64,000 nt of DNA from Spizellomyces punctatus DAOM BR117 (GCF_000182565.1 NW_015971539.1:505392-569391); one strand, 5' to 3'. Positions 22,494 to 32,786 are shown, counted from the first letter of the stretch. Program-made: numbers and translations. Notes: a model not told the origin generated them from the sequence alone.

Positions 22494-24052
22494 CTATGGT
22501 GCGCGGCTCCGACCAGCAATGAATTTTGCCAGCTTGTTCTTCGCATATACAAATGCCCGACCGAGCCCAGCCGTAAACACTCCTTTGATCGACTGGGTGA
22601 TTGCCGGACGTCTTACAATGTCTGCCAAACCTACAAGATACCACACCTTTGTGAGAAACAAGCTGTTGCTATATTGTACGGAATAAACAACATACTTTTT
22701 TCTATATATCGGGGCAATTCGGGCGATGAGACTACAGAGGCAGACAGCTCTGGCTCTTGTATGTCTAGCTGCCTTATTTTCTCCGTACGGGAAATGTACC
22801 ACCGGTGATAATTCTGCACCAATGCATTCATGTGCTTGGGTAGTTTCTGAACCAGCGACGCCCGTAGTCTCACGTTGTAGTCTTGCTATATCGTATCGAG
22901 AGTCGTTCGTCAGCTCCAAACCTCGATCTAGACCTTAACTAGCATAAACACCTACCTCTATGGTTCCATCAGGTAGGTAGTTCGCATTTGGCAGATCCTC
23001 TACAATGGGCTTGTATATCTCTCGAAAAGCGTCCATCTGAGTGTATACTATGTTGTAAATTTTATGAGGGTTCTCCCCAAAGCGCATACGGAAATCCCCT
23101 GCAGCAGCCGTATTCAATGTGTGAAGAAGACGGGACTGTAAATATCACCGATTACCTTTATATGACAGTCCTGCAATCGTGGTAAATAGTTCTTCTTCAG
23201 TAAAGTGCTGGGGGAGAAGCAGCAAAGCTGTGCGCACGGCCGTTCGAAGGTTTTTACGATTTGCGAGGCTGACTCGGGCATCATCTCGCAATACTTTGAC
23301 CTTTTGCAGGCTCGCTCTTCAGTAAGAGTATCGGTGGCAAGCGTTCTAGATACAGACAATATACGTACGGGTTTCTGCAGACGTCCAGCCAGATACAAGG
23401 TTTCCCATTCCATTAAATCTCGGATGAGGCGATCCATTGATACTACACCATACTTGATCCTCTGCAATAATCAGAGCGCCAGATAAGTAACCTGAGAAAC
23501 CACAAAAGGACCCGCATTACCCACCATCCCTCCCACATGTACGTCTGGATTAAAATACACGCCGGCTCCTACTCGCTCCTGCACCTTCGATACAACATTG
23601 CTCCCCAGGTATGCTAACGCAGAATAATGGTGACGATTTTGTCGAATATTTAGCGAATGCCAGTGCTCCGGATGAGTGACACCGAATATAAAATCAACCA
23701 TTGGTGCATCCTGCTCATCGTGAGTGGACGTCTTCAAAAGCTACGAGGCTGCAGCTCCTACCTTCGCGCCCACACTGGTCTGCTTGTATCCTTTCTGCCG
23801 AAAGACGCCTGAGCCATAAGCAACCGCGTATCTCACTGGTGCATTAAAGTCTGCTAGAACTGCGTGTAGTTTTTCATCAAGTTCAGGATGGGAGGCCGTG
23901 CTGGTTTCTCGGAGTACATGACTTGCGTGATATCGCCTCGATGCAATTATAAGACATGAGCAACGTCCGCGTGCAGTAGTGCCGTGTGACAATCCCTGCA
24001 AAAGGTCCCGTTTCACTCCAGCAACAGTCGACTTTCTACAGAAGACGTTCAT
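22494..24052 (-). CDS. TAM41: Mitochondrial phosphatidate cytidylyltransferase TAM41
   Basis: Makes CDP-diacylglycerol from phosphatidic acid and CTP on the matrix side of the inner membrane, the first committed step to cardiolipin. The N terminus (MNVFCRKSTVAGVKRDLL, Arg-rich, few acids) fits a mitochondrial presequence. The nucleotidyltransferase motif AVAYGSGVFRQKGY follows, then MVDFIFGVTHPEHWHSLNI and QNRHHYSALAYLG with the conserved acidic/His residues. Then come VYFNPDVHVGGM, KYGVVSMDRLIRDL, TLYLAGRLQKPVRIL and RMRFGENPHKIYNIV. The last exon (SIKGVFTAGLGRAFVYAKNK) is an amphipathic tail. Stop at 22494-22496. It is convergent with TOM70, whose stop is 120 bases away. Confidence 0.92.
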
Positions 24053-24778
24053 GTTTCCGCGATGACACTCTGCTTGAACACTGTGGGGTCGTCATTCCAT
24101 TCTCACAGCCTGTCACATGACATATCACGTGGTGGGCATATTCATCTCAGGTCTAGCGTATATTAACCTACTTTGGCAAAATGTTTGGTAGTAACATCAA
24201 CACCCGGCGTGGCTTTACAACCAGGGTGAAATCAAGGCTACGCCTTCTCCATGCAGGATGAACTAGATGCAGATCATGGAATGAGTTTCTTTTCCGAACC
24301 TCGTCAGGGCAATGATTTGTTCTTGACGAGCGTGATATTTTTGACCCGACACTAGGTAGAAATGTAGAATAGCGGTCAGGATGACGCGTAAGTAGTACAT
24401 AGCTTCTGCTGTTTTCCATTTTCATTCCACAAAGCCCGTCCTATATGAACTTGGTCGGCTTTTGAAACCGACTTGCGAGTTTCAATGCCTGACTTGAGAA
24501 GCCTTCCAACCTTCACACGGGGCATGCATATCGCTCCTCAGCGTTTATGTGTGAAGATAGAGGCCAATTGCGGTAAAGGGCATTTATTCCAAACAGAAAA
24601 GCTACGGTGCCTCATCAAGAGCCCTGGCATTCTTTTGTGTACACCAAGATCATAGAAGCGTAGGTACCGTAATAAGTCCATGCTGAAAATAGGCGTATGA
24701 GCCAATCAAAATGTATTCTCGTCGGCAAAGCAATCCACAGATTCTAAATTAAGTTAAACCCAATATCCGTAAGCTCCG
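24053..24778. other. Intergenic region between TAM41 and the mobile-element island
   Basis: No supported gene. The 6-mer gctccg at 24773-24778 directly precedes the left inverted repeat and nearly matches gctctg just after the right one. Confidence 0.45.
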
Positions 24779-25024
24779 ACATAGTGTGGAGGTGCTTGAA
24801 AATGGCACTAAGACCCATTATTATCCGGATAATCCGGTTAATCATATCGCATAATCAGCACCCCCATCTATTGCTCAAAGTGGTGTGGCATGCATATAAT
24901 GTTTTTTTTTTTAAACTGCAGTGAGGCACATGCCAAAGGTCTATAAAAGGGGGCCTTTTGCTGTCTCTCCCCTTCCTCACCAGCTCCTCGACTCTCAAAC
25001 CATCTGCGCAACACTCATCACGAC

Positions 25025-25331
25025 CCACATTGCGACTCAGTCAACCATGAGAATGCAGATGTGGTGGTGCCGAGGACCTCGCCCTCCTGACTACAACCAA
25101 CTGGAACCAGCAGCAACCACTCGGAACCAACAAAGCTGCTATTATACTGCCACATTAGTTGAGCTTGGTTGGTATGTACCAACAGCATTTCTTTTCATTC
25201 TGTCATTCATCTTGCTGACATGCAGTTTTTTATAGTCTCCAAGCCTTGTCACTGAAGATCCTCCAGCTTGTGAGTCTCCCCAATGTTGCGAAGACTCTGG
25301 CTTCAATGCCATCAAGAGTTCTGGATCAAGG
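25025..25331 (+). other. Short reading frame inside the left inverted repeat
   Basis: From an ATG near 25047, about 100 bases after a TATA box, the frame reads MRMQMWWCRGPRPPDYN and later CYYTATLVELG. An intron with a gtatgt donor can join it to a downstream exon starting LQALSLKILQL. The right repeat copy encodes a related peptide (MRTPMWWCRGPRPPDSN). I do not recognise the product. It could be the start of a retroelement Gag, a repeat-encoded peptide, or coding by chance kept by the recent age of the repeats. Confidence 0.35.
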
Positions 25332-25354
25332 CCTAAGGGATCGCGTGTGGTAGT

Positions 25355-25398
25355 GGGCAATTATCCGGTTAGAACCAATTGTTACTGTATAATTGCCC
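25355..25398. other. Stem-loop in the inverted repeat
   Basis: gggcaattat at 25355-25364 pairs perfectly with ataattgccc at 25389-25398, with a 24-base loop. The right repeat copy keeps the same arms near 29440-29485 with a longer spacer. Possible roles are transcript end formation or transposition; neither is shown. Confidence 0.5.
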
Positions 25399-25491
25399 AG
25401 TAGTAGTTAGTTAGTTAGCTTTTCCGAACCGGTTGTCGCCAGTTTATTCCCTGGTGTAGTAGCTAGTGCCAGTTTCTGTCACCTCTACTCT

Positions 25492-26149
25492 ATAAATGTC
25501 TCCCATGACGCGTAGGTATAATTCCAAGATCTTTAATTTTGCAAATGGAAAGTTCCAAACGTGCTGATTGTCTGCTACAGAAGCCTCGTTTGACTTTCTG
25601 GCAATGCCACAGCTAGCGACCATTGCAAGTAAACAGCAGTCTACACAGAACACAATACCTCACGCCGCGTTTATGTTGCCACTGATGCCACAATTCCTTG
25701 CGTCCCGGCTATAGGAAGTCCTTGATATGCAATTGGGTCTCTTCGCAGTTGAGGGCCGGAGAATAGGGTACCGTCAAGTTGCGACTGTTACTTCGGCTGG
25801 TCTAGGTATGGGAGTATACCATTCGTCTACCCCTACTTACGCCCCGTTATGATACTTACGCAACACCCATCAATATACTGTTCCGCTAGTCATGAGCGAG
25901 TGCCCTCGCCGTTATATATGAGTCCCTCATAGGTTACCAGTGTCGCGACCGACTCGTCCCGCTCTGCATGCAATTTCCCAAGTCTCTTAACTCTCTGTGG
26001 AAACTCCTAATTACTTGAACTGTCCCCTATGCTAATCAGCTTCCTTTCGTGCAATAAAGGTCTCCAACTCTTAGATTCGGAAAGTGGCATATTATTTCAT
26101 TTTCTTCGAGTATGGAACAGGTTTAAGTGATAGTAATTCCGACTATATT
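25492..26149. other. Region between the left repeat and the Tc1-like element
   Basis: About 0.66 kb with no intact gene. It may be remnant internal sequence of the element that owned the flanking repeats. TATT at 26146-26149 is the left half of a possible target duplication of the Tc1-like element. Confidence 0.4.
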
Positions 26150-26556
26150 AGTGTGCAGGACATGGATAATGTCACCTGGTTTTAGTGGTTTAAATGAAAG
26201 GAATAAATGCGATTAACCACCCCGACTGCGCATTGATTACGTAGTCATGTAATTGCTGCTACTATGGCAACATCGGACGCAATTGGAGAGTCTGTCATAA
26301 GGTCATTCATTGCACACCGAGTTCCCTGGACGAAGGGACGACTAAATGCAACAAAATCTTGAGCCTGCCGACATAGTGCCGCGCCTCACGTCTACGGATT
26401 TACCTGACTTGTTATACTGTGGTGAAAGGTCGTTATCTTGGCTGTGCGAAGGCACAAGCGAGTTGAACACAATCTTGCGCTCGTTGTTGAAGTAAGAGCT
26501 TTTGACTTGCGTCTGTGACGTTCAAAACTTATTCCAATCAATTGTAGCACTCGTCA

Positions 26557-27882
26557 ATGTTACCTTCCAAACCCCAGGGAATACTATCAGCAACCGTTCC
26601 GGCCACGTCTTCTTTAGACCGTTTACGACGTGATAGCAGCATTGTTCCCGAGCCTTCTATCGCAACTCGCATTGCTGAACCTAGCGCTCCTGGAAACCCA
26701 TGTGGTACCTCTCTTGACGGCGGTATTTCAGGTGGCGGAGTCTACGATTTTCGGGCCTATCCTTCATCCCAGACACATTTACCTCCCGAAAACGTTTACG
26801 ATTCTAGTTTGGTGCACGGGACAACGTTCAATGCGATAGCATTCGGGGCTTCCTTGGTAGCCGCGGTTCCGCGACGGGAGAGGGCGATATTACAGAACCA
26901 ATTGGCCACCGCGCGACTCATGTATCATCGGGAGCTCTACCCCCGAATGTTCACCCAAGAGAGGCACATCCTCTAGCCAACTGTGCGGAAGTTCTGGCAG
27001 TGGCAGCAACGTGCCACCCAGCATCTCGTCTTTTTCTCAAAACTTGGATCAGAAACTCCCGACGTCGCAGACCGGTACCGCATTACATTCCCAAGGAGTT
27101 CTGTCGGGATTGCCATCAGATGTGCCATCACCTCGTGTGGCAGGGTCCAGTTGCGGAGATCTGGGACAGGTCCATTTTTCGCTCATGGAGGCGTTCGCAA
27201 ATGAGGCTCCTGGCATGACCTTTCGTTCCTGGGAAAGGGATGATTTCGAAGATATCTACGAAGACATACCGTTCCTTCGTCGTCATTGTATTATCCCGCT
27301 CCCATCGACGGATGATTGTCTGTTATTGCTAGACGAGAGTGGTCGGTTTTTGATGTATATCCTTGATATGTCGGTAGTGTATCTAGTTGGGAACAATCTG
27401 GAGGAAGGGTGGCGAAGGTTCCTCGAAGGTTCGCAGGGAAGATGGTCTTTGGTTCTCAACCGAATGGATTCGGACACTGGCTGTCTCTTGAACGACGCCG
27501 CCGGCATGAACGTAGGGATAACAACCCTGGTTTTAACTCCCAGTCATTATCCAACGGATGCCGAGGTTATGGCTCACGTGGCAGAAAGCATCCAGGAAAT
27601 GCCCTTCGTTTCCGAAAAAACGATTGCCACCCAGAAAGCATGTGCCCTTCTGGAGTCCGTCAACCTCCGAGATTATGTTACCATTTCTCTCGCCGTCTCA
27701 AACACAGGGTGCGTATTTCATGCCATGCAATCTGGTCGTGTCTGACTGACTTTTCTCTTCGGTCTTCGAGCAGGTTAGTCGAGATTTCGGGACTGTGGAA
27801 GAAAACAAATGATGAAGAACAGGTGCAGAAGCTCTTGCAAACGTATGGGCAAAATCGGTTAGGGCTAGTGGGATTAGAGTAG
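26557..27882 (+). CDS. Unknown gene carried inside the Tc1-like element
   Basis: Function not recognised. The first block (26557 to about 26930) starts MLPSKPQGILSATVPATSSL and is Ser/Pro-rich. A frame change in 26880-26940, most simply a short intron, leads to SSGSGSNVPPSISSFSQNL and then a folded-looking part: MTFRSWERDDFEDIYEDIPF, HCIIPLPSTDDCLLLLDESG, MYILDMSVVYLVGNNLEEGW, TLVLTPSHYPTDAEVM, LLESVNLRDYVTISLAVSNT. A last intron near 27709-27773 joins the tail LVEISGLWKKTNDEEQVQKL, ending at 27880-27882. It shows no transposase, integrase or DNA-binding motif. Lying between the element's terminal repeats it looks like cargo or a captured host gene; that is inference. Confidence 0.55.
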
Positions 27883-27952
27883 ATTTATTCCCAATAAAGT
27901 CACCGTCAACGAAGGTTCATAAACGCTACGGCAGCTAATATATAGGAATACA

Positions 27953-29020
27953 CTACAAACTGATATGTGGATACACTGCTCTGAAAGCCCTCTCAGTGCC
28001 TCGCTCTCGAAAATAACCTTCAAATTGTTCACGACCTATCCTACTAGCAGCAGATTGCAAGTCTCTGATCAATTCGGCCTCCGTTCGGGGACGTTGTTCC
28101 GAGCAAGCTACACTCGTAGTGTACAGATTCCGCAGATGCGTCTTCAGAGTTCCAAATACCAGTTCGACCGGATTATACATTTCTCCTCGTGGGGGTAAGA
28201 AGACAACTTGGCATCCTTTGTCTTCTATAAGTCGTCGAACGCCAGGATTGAAGTGCTGCTTTGAAGGGTTCACACAACGTCCCGCTTTACCCGAACGATC
28301 CCAGATGACCACTTCATTCGGGCGTAAATTCGGAACCAAATTTTGCCATACATAATGGTAGAAGTTTAGGTCATTAGCCGCTTCTGCGTCAACGATCGGT
28401 GGATGAACCAATCCGTCTTCCCTGATCGCAAGATATATTGTCCATCGCTTTCCATGCCTGGAACGCTCCCGTGATATAGGGCATCCCTGTACGCTACGAC
28501 CTCGTCCCGGAGCCTCGTTGTCATATATAAAGCTCTCATCCATGTAGACTCGCCGCGACATTGGGATGGTTCTCATTAATGCGCAATAATCCTTGACAAG
28601 CTGGAAGGATTCCTCCGAAGAATAGGTCTCTTGTTCGTCACTGAATAACTTGCGCGTGAACTTCGCTCTTTTCAAGTACTGTGAAACAGTCCTTGGACTG
28701 ATCCTGTTGTCGAACAAACGAGCAGCTTGCAGGTTTGTCAATCCAGGATTCTTTCTAAACTCTGATAGAAGACGAAGTTGATCGTCTTCGGTAAGCTTGA
28801 AGTCAGGTCCCTTCTTCTTCAGTGGACGAAGGTCGTGGGTTTCTTCCCATTGTTTTTTCCACCGAAATAGAGTTCTACGGTTGACTTTAAAAGTGGAACA
28901 TACTGCAGCAGCTGTTGAGTTTCTGAGAGCTTTAACAGCAGAGATGCGGGTCTCTAGGCTCCTATGCTTATTGCGAGTATGCTGGATAAGTTCTTTCGAA
29001 AGTGAACTGTTTTCGACCAT
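27953..29020 (-). CDS. Tc1/mariner-IS630 superfamily transposase
   Basis: An uninterrupted frame. The ATG at 29020 gives MVENSSLSKELIQHTRNKH; in-frame ATGs at 29110 and 29161 would extend it into the terminal repeat. Residues about 20-150 form paired helix-turn-helix DNA-binding segments (AAAVCSTFKVNRRTLFRWKK; TNLQAARLFDNRISPRTVSQ). The catalytic triad of the DDE_3-type domain is readable: first Asp in YMDESFIYD, second in VVIWDRSGKAG, Glu in MYNPVELVFGTLK. The Asp-to-Glu spacing counts 44 residues, longer than the 34 of classic Tc1. All three residues and both flanks are intact with no stops, so the protein may be functional. Confidence 0.85.
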   Translation of the reverse strand: MVENSSLSKELIQHTRNKHRSLETRISAVKALRNSTAAAVCSTFKVNRRTLFRWKKQWEETHDLRPLKKKGPDFKLTEDDQLRLLSEFRKNPGLTNLQAARLFDNRISPRTVSQYLKRAKFTRKLFSDEQETYSSEESFQLVKDYCALMRTIPMSRRVYMDESFIYDNEAPGRGRSVQGCPISRERSRHGKRWTIYLAIREDGLVHPPIVDAEAANDLNFYHYVWQNLVPNLRPNEVVIWDRSGKAGRCVNPSKQHFNPGVRRLIEDKGCQVVFLPPRGEMYNPVELVFGTLKTHLRNLYTTSVACSEQRPRTEAELIRDLQSAASRIGREQFEGYFRERGTERAFRAVYPHISL

Positions 29021-29174
29021 CGAGACGGGAAAGAAAATGAATCTCCTCAATTGTGACTCGAAGTGGATGGGGAGTTCATAGACTAAATGTGAAAGTGCCA
29101 CTTTCAGCATTCCGAAACAATTGAACCATTGAGGTTGGATACAACCAGTGACATTATCCATATCCTGCACACTT

Positions 29175-29343
29175 ATTATTTAATTAAAAATGAGCACACC
29201 TCTAGGTACGGCGTTACTTACTGCATCTCAAACAAGGAAGCAGAGACTATCCTTTCCAAATTCAAGGAATTCAAGGCATGGATCGAACGCACCACGGACA
29301 AGAAAATACGCATTAAAAATGAGTTTGCGTTCTTGGCTTGTTA
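29175..29343 (+). pseudogene. Copia-type integrase relic
   Basis: A short plus-strand frame reads KNEHTSRYGVTYCISNKEAE followed by LSKFKEFKAWIERTTDKK, matching the catalytic-core start of Ty1/Copia integrases (DDxSR...W.Y.. then KF..F....E...GKKIK). The first Asp pair of that motif is replaced by NE here, and the frame ends at a stop just before the right inverted repeat, so this is a decayed fragment. It supports the view that the flanking 0.7 kb repeats are retrotransposon LTRs. Confidence 0.5.
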
Positions 29344-29344
29344 G

Positions 29345-30108
29345 TGTAGAGGTGACAGAAACTGGCACTAGCTACTACACCAGGGAATAAACCGGCGACA
29401 ACCGGTTCGGAAAAGCTAAGCTACTACTAGGCAATTATACACGCAATACGTAACAGTTGGTTCTAACCGGATAATTGCCCACCACCACACGCGGTCCCTA
29501 CTAGGCCTTGATCTGGAACTCTTGATGGCATTGAAGCCACACTCTTGCATCCAGGAGCGAATCGACTGGGCAGCGTCACAAGCTGGGGGATGTTCAGTGA
29601 CAAGGCTTGGAGACTAGAGAAAAAAACTGCATGTCAGAAGATGACCCGATGACAAGAAATGCAAGAAATGCCATTGATACATACCAACCAAGCTCAACTA
29701 ATGTGGCAGCATAATAGTAGGTTTTGGTATCGGATCCGATCGGTTGCCGCTGGTTCTGATCACGGTTGCTGTCGGGCGGTCGAGGTCCTCGACACCACCA
29801 CATCGGCGTTCTCATGGTTGACCGAGTCACGATGAGGTTGCAATGTGGGTCGCTATGAGGTTGCAACGTGGGTCGCAATGAGCGTTGCGCAGATGCTTGT
29901 GAGTTGAGGGATAAAGAGGAAAGAGGGAAGAGGGAGCAGGTCCCCTTTTATAGACCTTCGGCATGTGCCTCACCGCAGTTTAAAAAAAAAAACATTACAA
30001 TACATGCCACACTGCTTTGAGCAATAGATGGGGGTGCGATATGATTAACCGGATTAATCCGGATAATAATGGGTCCTAGTGCCATTTTCACTCGCCTCCA
30101 CACTATGT
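29345..30108 (-). repeat. Right copy of the ~0.7 kb inverted repeat
   Basis: Inverted relative to 24779-25491, with the same landmarks: TATA box (tataaaagggg on the minus strand), reading frame with MRTPMWWCRGPRPPD and YYYAATLVELGW, intron-like gtatgt donor, stem-loop arms and TG...CA-like tips. It has several small indels relative to the left copy, so the two are not very recent copies. The outer end continues to ctatgt (30103-30108), which matches acatag at the left tip. Confidence 0.75.
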
Positions 30109-30602
30109 GCTCTGAGGTAAGTACGGGTACGCATGAAATATTTACGGTCGTTAAACAGACGTGCTACGAATTTCTAACCCGAGTTTCTTTAATATCGCAA
30201 TAGCTTGCATTCGGGTTTCCAACGTAGTTTGCTTCTTCTTCAGGATATTACAATTTGAGGAGACAGCTTGTGTTTGTAACAAAAATGCCAGGCATTATGG
30301 TCAGGCAATCAGCGCTTCAAAACTGCAAGATGGTTGGAAGGGCATATAAATTATTAAGGATCGTGTCTGCCGCTATGCACTGGATGTAGATCGGCAGAAG
30401 TATCGGACAAAACAATGGGTACCAAGTCGGCTATTAGTCACGTGATATTGTAGTGGCTGGCATCTTGATATGTGCTCCCGCCCGCCCACACCATTATGCC
30501 TAATGATCTTGCCCGCTAAAAAACAGTTCCTGTGTCCCAACTCTGTGTGCTCTACTGCCGCACCGTCAATTCAGGTGCGGAGATTGTCAAATTTCGATAG
30601 TC
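30109..30602. other. Intergenic region right of the mobile-element island
   Basis: No supported gene. gctctg at 30109-30114 is the possible right-hand target duplication of the whole inverted-repeat unit. Confidence 0.4.
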
Positions 30603-32659
30603 ATGGTGAGCTTTTCTGGTGAGTTGTAAGACGCATTCTGATGCTATGTACTGGTGGACTCTTCTCACTCTGGTTGCAGCGCCAGGTGCGCTACCACACT
30701 CTTCCCTTGCGAAAACTGTTTGGCTCTGGTGTGCAAGACTCTTTCATTGGTGAAAGATGCTAGTGGGGAAGATCTGGCGACGCGTAGTTCAATCTTGAAT
30801 GAGCGGAAAACGAGTTTGGAAAGTGTAGGCACAAGGTGTAAATCTTGTGGGTTCTTCAATGTCACGGATGCCAAGGCCAGGCAAATATGCGGTCTCCCTG
30901 TCCACCCGGCCAAAATCGATGGCTCAGAAATGGTACGACCCCCTGTACTTATCTGATATTGAGCCAAAGTGGCATCTAACCATGAACAAGTTGGCATTCG
31001 AAAAAGAGATTGATGACCGAGGATATGTGGCCAACCAGATCAGTCTATGCCACGAAATCAAGCACATTCTAGCGACAAGAGGTGATTTTACTCCCTTCCG
31101 TGAAAAAGCTCAAGGGACAGGCGGCTAATCCGATGCGGTAGGAAATGCGCTGCATGAGGGAATCCTTGAACCACTTGGCCCAGAAGCAACCGAAATGCCA
31201 GTGGAACCTTCCGACAAAGACCCGGAACGGATTCCGATGGCCCCAGCTCCTTCTCTTAGTGCGAGTGGGCTCGCCAGGGCAACCTCTCACACTGAGAGTG
31301 AATGTTGTCAGACCAATGTTGTCTCGTCCATACTGTCCAGTACCGACCTGAAGCATGCTGGAAATCAAGCATCATTACAGCTGTCTGTAGCTCCCCAACC
31401 CACAGGCAGAAAGAAAAATCGCAGACGGAAACGGGTTGCCAAAAACGCCAAACAGGCCACTGTAGACCAGAGTGGTGCTGCTCCCTGTCAACCGGACCAT
31501 ACTGAATGCCGAGCTCCGGGTATGTGTCAAAAAATTCAAGCTCAGCCAACGTGCCCTTCTTCCGATGCTACAACAGAACTGGCATCACATGCCCTCTCTC
31601 GAAAGCGTACATCACATGAGTATGACGAGACAGATGGTCCTAAGTCCAAAAGAGCAAAACTCAACAATACAGTGCCCCAGCCAGACGTGACCTCGGGAAC
31701 TTCCTCACAACCAGTGCGTGCAACTAGCGTTCCTCTCACAAGCTCAGCTGGTCTCCGCATGGCGACGATGTCAGATCGAGAACTGGAAAAGCGGCTCTTC
31801 GAGTGCAGAAATCATCTCACTTGGCTACACAAAAGACTAGATGTGGTTGCAGCAACGCGGAGAAACTGGGGCGAGCGGGCGTTTACACGATGGGATTATG
31901 AGGTGACCTCAAAAGTTCAATTATTTAATAGCCGGAAGTGCCTCTCACCAATATCTCGAAACTAGCTACTAGAGTTATCTTATAAGCATAGTAACAGCCC
32001 TATTTCCAGAAATGCGAAGGTGAAGCAAGGCTCCCCATATCCTCTCCGGCTATGTGCGGTTGTCTAATTTTAATCACATCCATCCAGGCTCTGCTTTTGC
32101 TTGCTCGTTCACTAACGGGCTCACCGCACCCAATCTGTGGTTCACGGGAGGAGATGCTCTGTGCGGGAATGAGTCTCGAACAAACGACCAACAGTGTGGA
32201 ACCAGTTGCCATAATTCTGAATACAGCGTATCGGTCTTCCGTCAACACCTTCAAAAAGGATTCTTTACCGTTTATGCGAGGACTAGGGATTTTGAACGAA
32301 GAGCTGAATGAAGTCTATGACTCACTCTTGTTCGAAGCACATGAGGTCATTGACCGATATAGCACTCCTTCGGATGAGCCAAAACAACTTTCATTCACAA
32401 ATTTCAGTGACCGCGCAAATCGGCCTTCATTGAATATGCAGTGGTGAGATATTGTTAGACTTTGATGTTCCGCATGCGAAAAGTAGTGACTTGTGTGCTA
32501 ATATGGGGTGAAAGGTTGAAGCCCGGAACTCAAATCGACCGGCACATCCAGAACGCCAGGGAATCAGAACAAGCAGCCACACATGCAAAGCTGTGTGATC
32601 GGCTGATGTACTTGAGAAGATTCTACGCTTTTTTGTCCAAACTTCTGTTGATATCATAA
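30603..32659 (+). CDS. Orphan Cys-motif protein with basic, Ser-rich middle; unknown
   Basis: Not recognised. Exons joined by short introns give: ARCATTLFPCENCLALVCKT and RCKSCGFFNVTDAKARQICG (two CxxC pairs, possibly one zinc site); LAFEKEIDDRGYVANQISL; CHEIKHILATRG|NALHEGIL across a 60-base intron with a ctaat branch site; a Ser/Thr-rich stretch with basic nuclear-signal-like runs (GRKKNRRRKRVAKNAK, SKRAKL); MSDRELEKRLFECRNHLTWL; a hydrophobic patch CLILITSIQALLLLARSL; SLPFMRGLGILNEELNEVYD; and an end LMYLRRFYAFLSKLLLIS with TAA at 32657-32659. The joins all keep frame, so it is probably a real gene. The first exon is unresolved: the ATG at 30603 does not join in frame with a canonical intron. 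Convergent with the STYX-like gene. Confidence 0.5.
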
Positions 32660-32786
32660 ATTTAAATATTTCATGGCTAAATCGCAATACTATTTACATT
32701 GAGAAATCACGTTGTCCTCTGTGTGTTGTTGGAACAGAAGAATCGAAGAAGAATGCAGTCTCGCAATTAACACACGTCAGCAAAGT

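Larger units (their letters stand above)
24779..25491 (+). repeat. Left copy of a ~0.7 kb inverted repeat (LTR- or long-TIR-like)
   Basis: Begins acatagtgtggagg and ends near cacctctac; the same sequence lies inverted at 29345-30108. Shared internal landmarks in order: a block with the palindrome ttatccggataa, a run of ten or more T, a TATA box (tataaaaggg), a short reading frame containing MWWCRGPRPPD and CYYTATLVELGW, a GT-AG-like intron, and a stem-loop. The outer tip has TGTGGAGG and the inner tip CCTCTAC, so the ends look like LTR TG...CA termini. No 5-bp target duplication flanks this copy on its own. Confidence 0.75.
26150..29173 (-). mobile_element. 3.0 kb Tc1/IS630-like DNA transposon with a second gene
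   Basis: Ends are inverted repeats of about 31 bp: agtgtgcaggacatggataa at 26150 and its near-identical inverse ending at 29173. TATT flanks both ends (26146-26149 and 29174-29177), fitting a target duplication, though a plain TA duplication as usual for this superfamily cannot be separated from it. Inside are a transposase gene on the minus strand and an unrelated intron-containing gene on the plus strand, tail to tail with 70 bases between stops. The element is larger than the usual 1-2 kb of its superfamily because of the second gene. Confidence 0.7.

Noticed and set aside
22485-22919. Open frames on both strands at the TAM41 3' end
   Set aside because: They overlap the last exons of TAM41, whose frame (SIKGVFTAGLGRAFVYAKNK) fits the family; the others are shadows.
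26348-26495. Upstream exon for the cargo gene (MQQNLEPADIVPRL frame)
   Set aside because: Its donor leaves phase 2, which does not join in frame to the block at 26557; it may be an upstream frame or unrelated.
30654-30956. Apparent frameshifts suggesting the orphan gene is a pseudogene
   Set aside because: Short introns with good donors, ctaac-type branch sites and ag ends restore one frame across both breaks.
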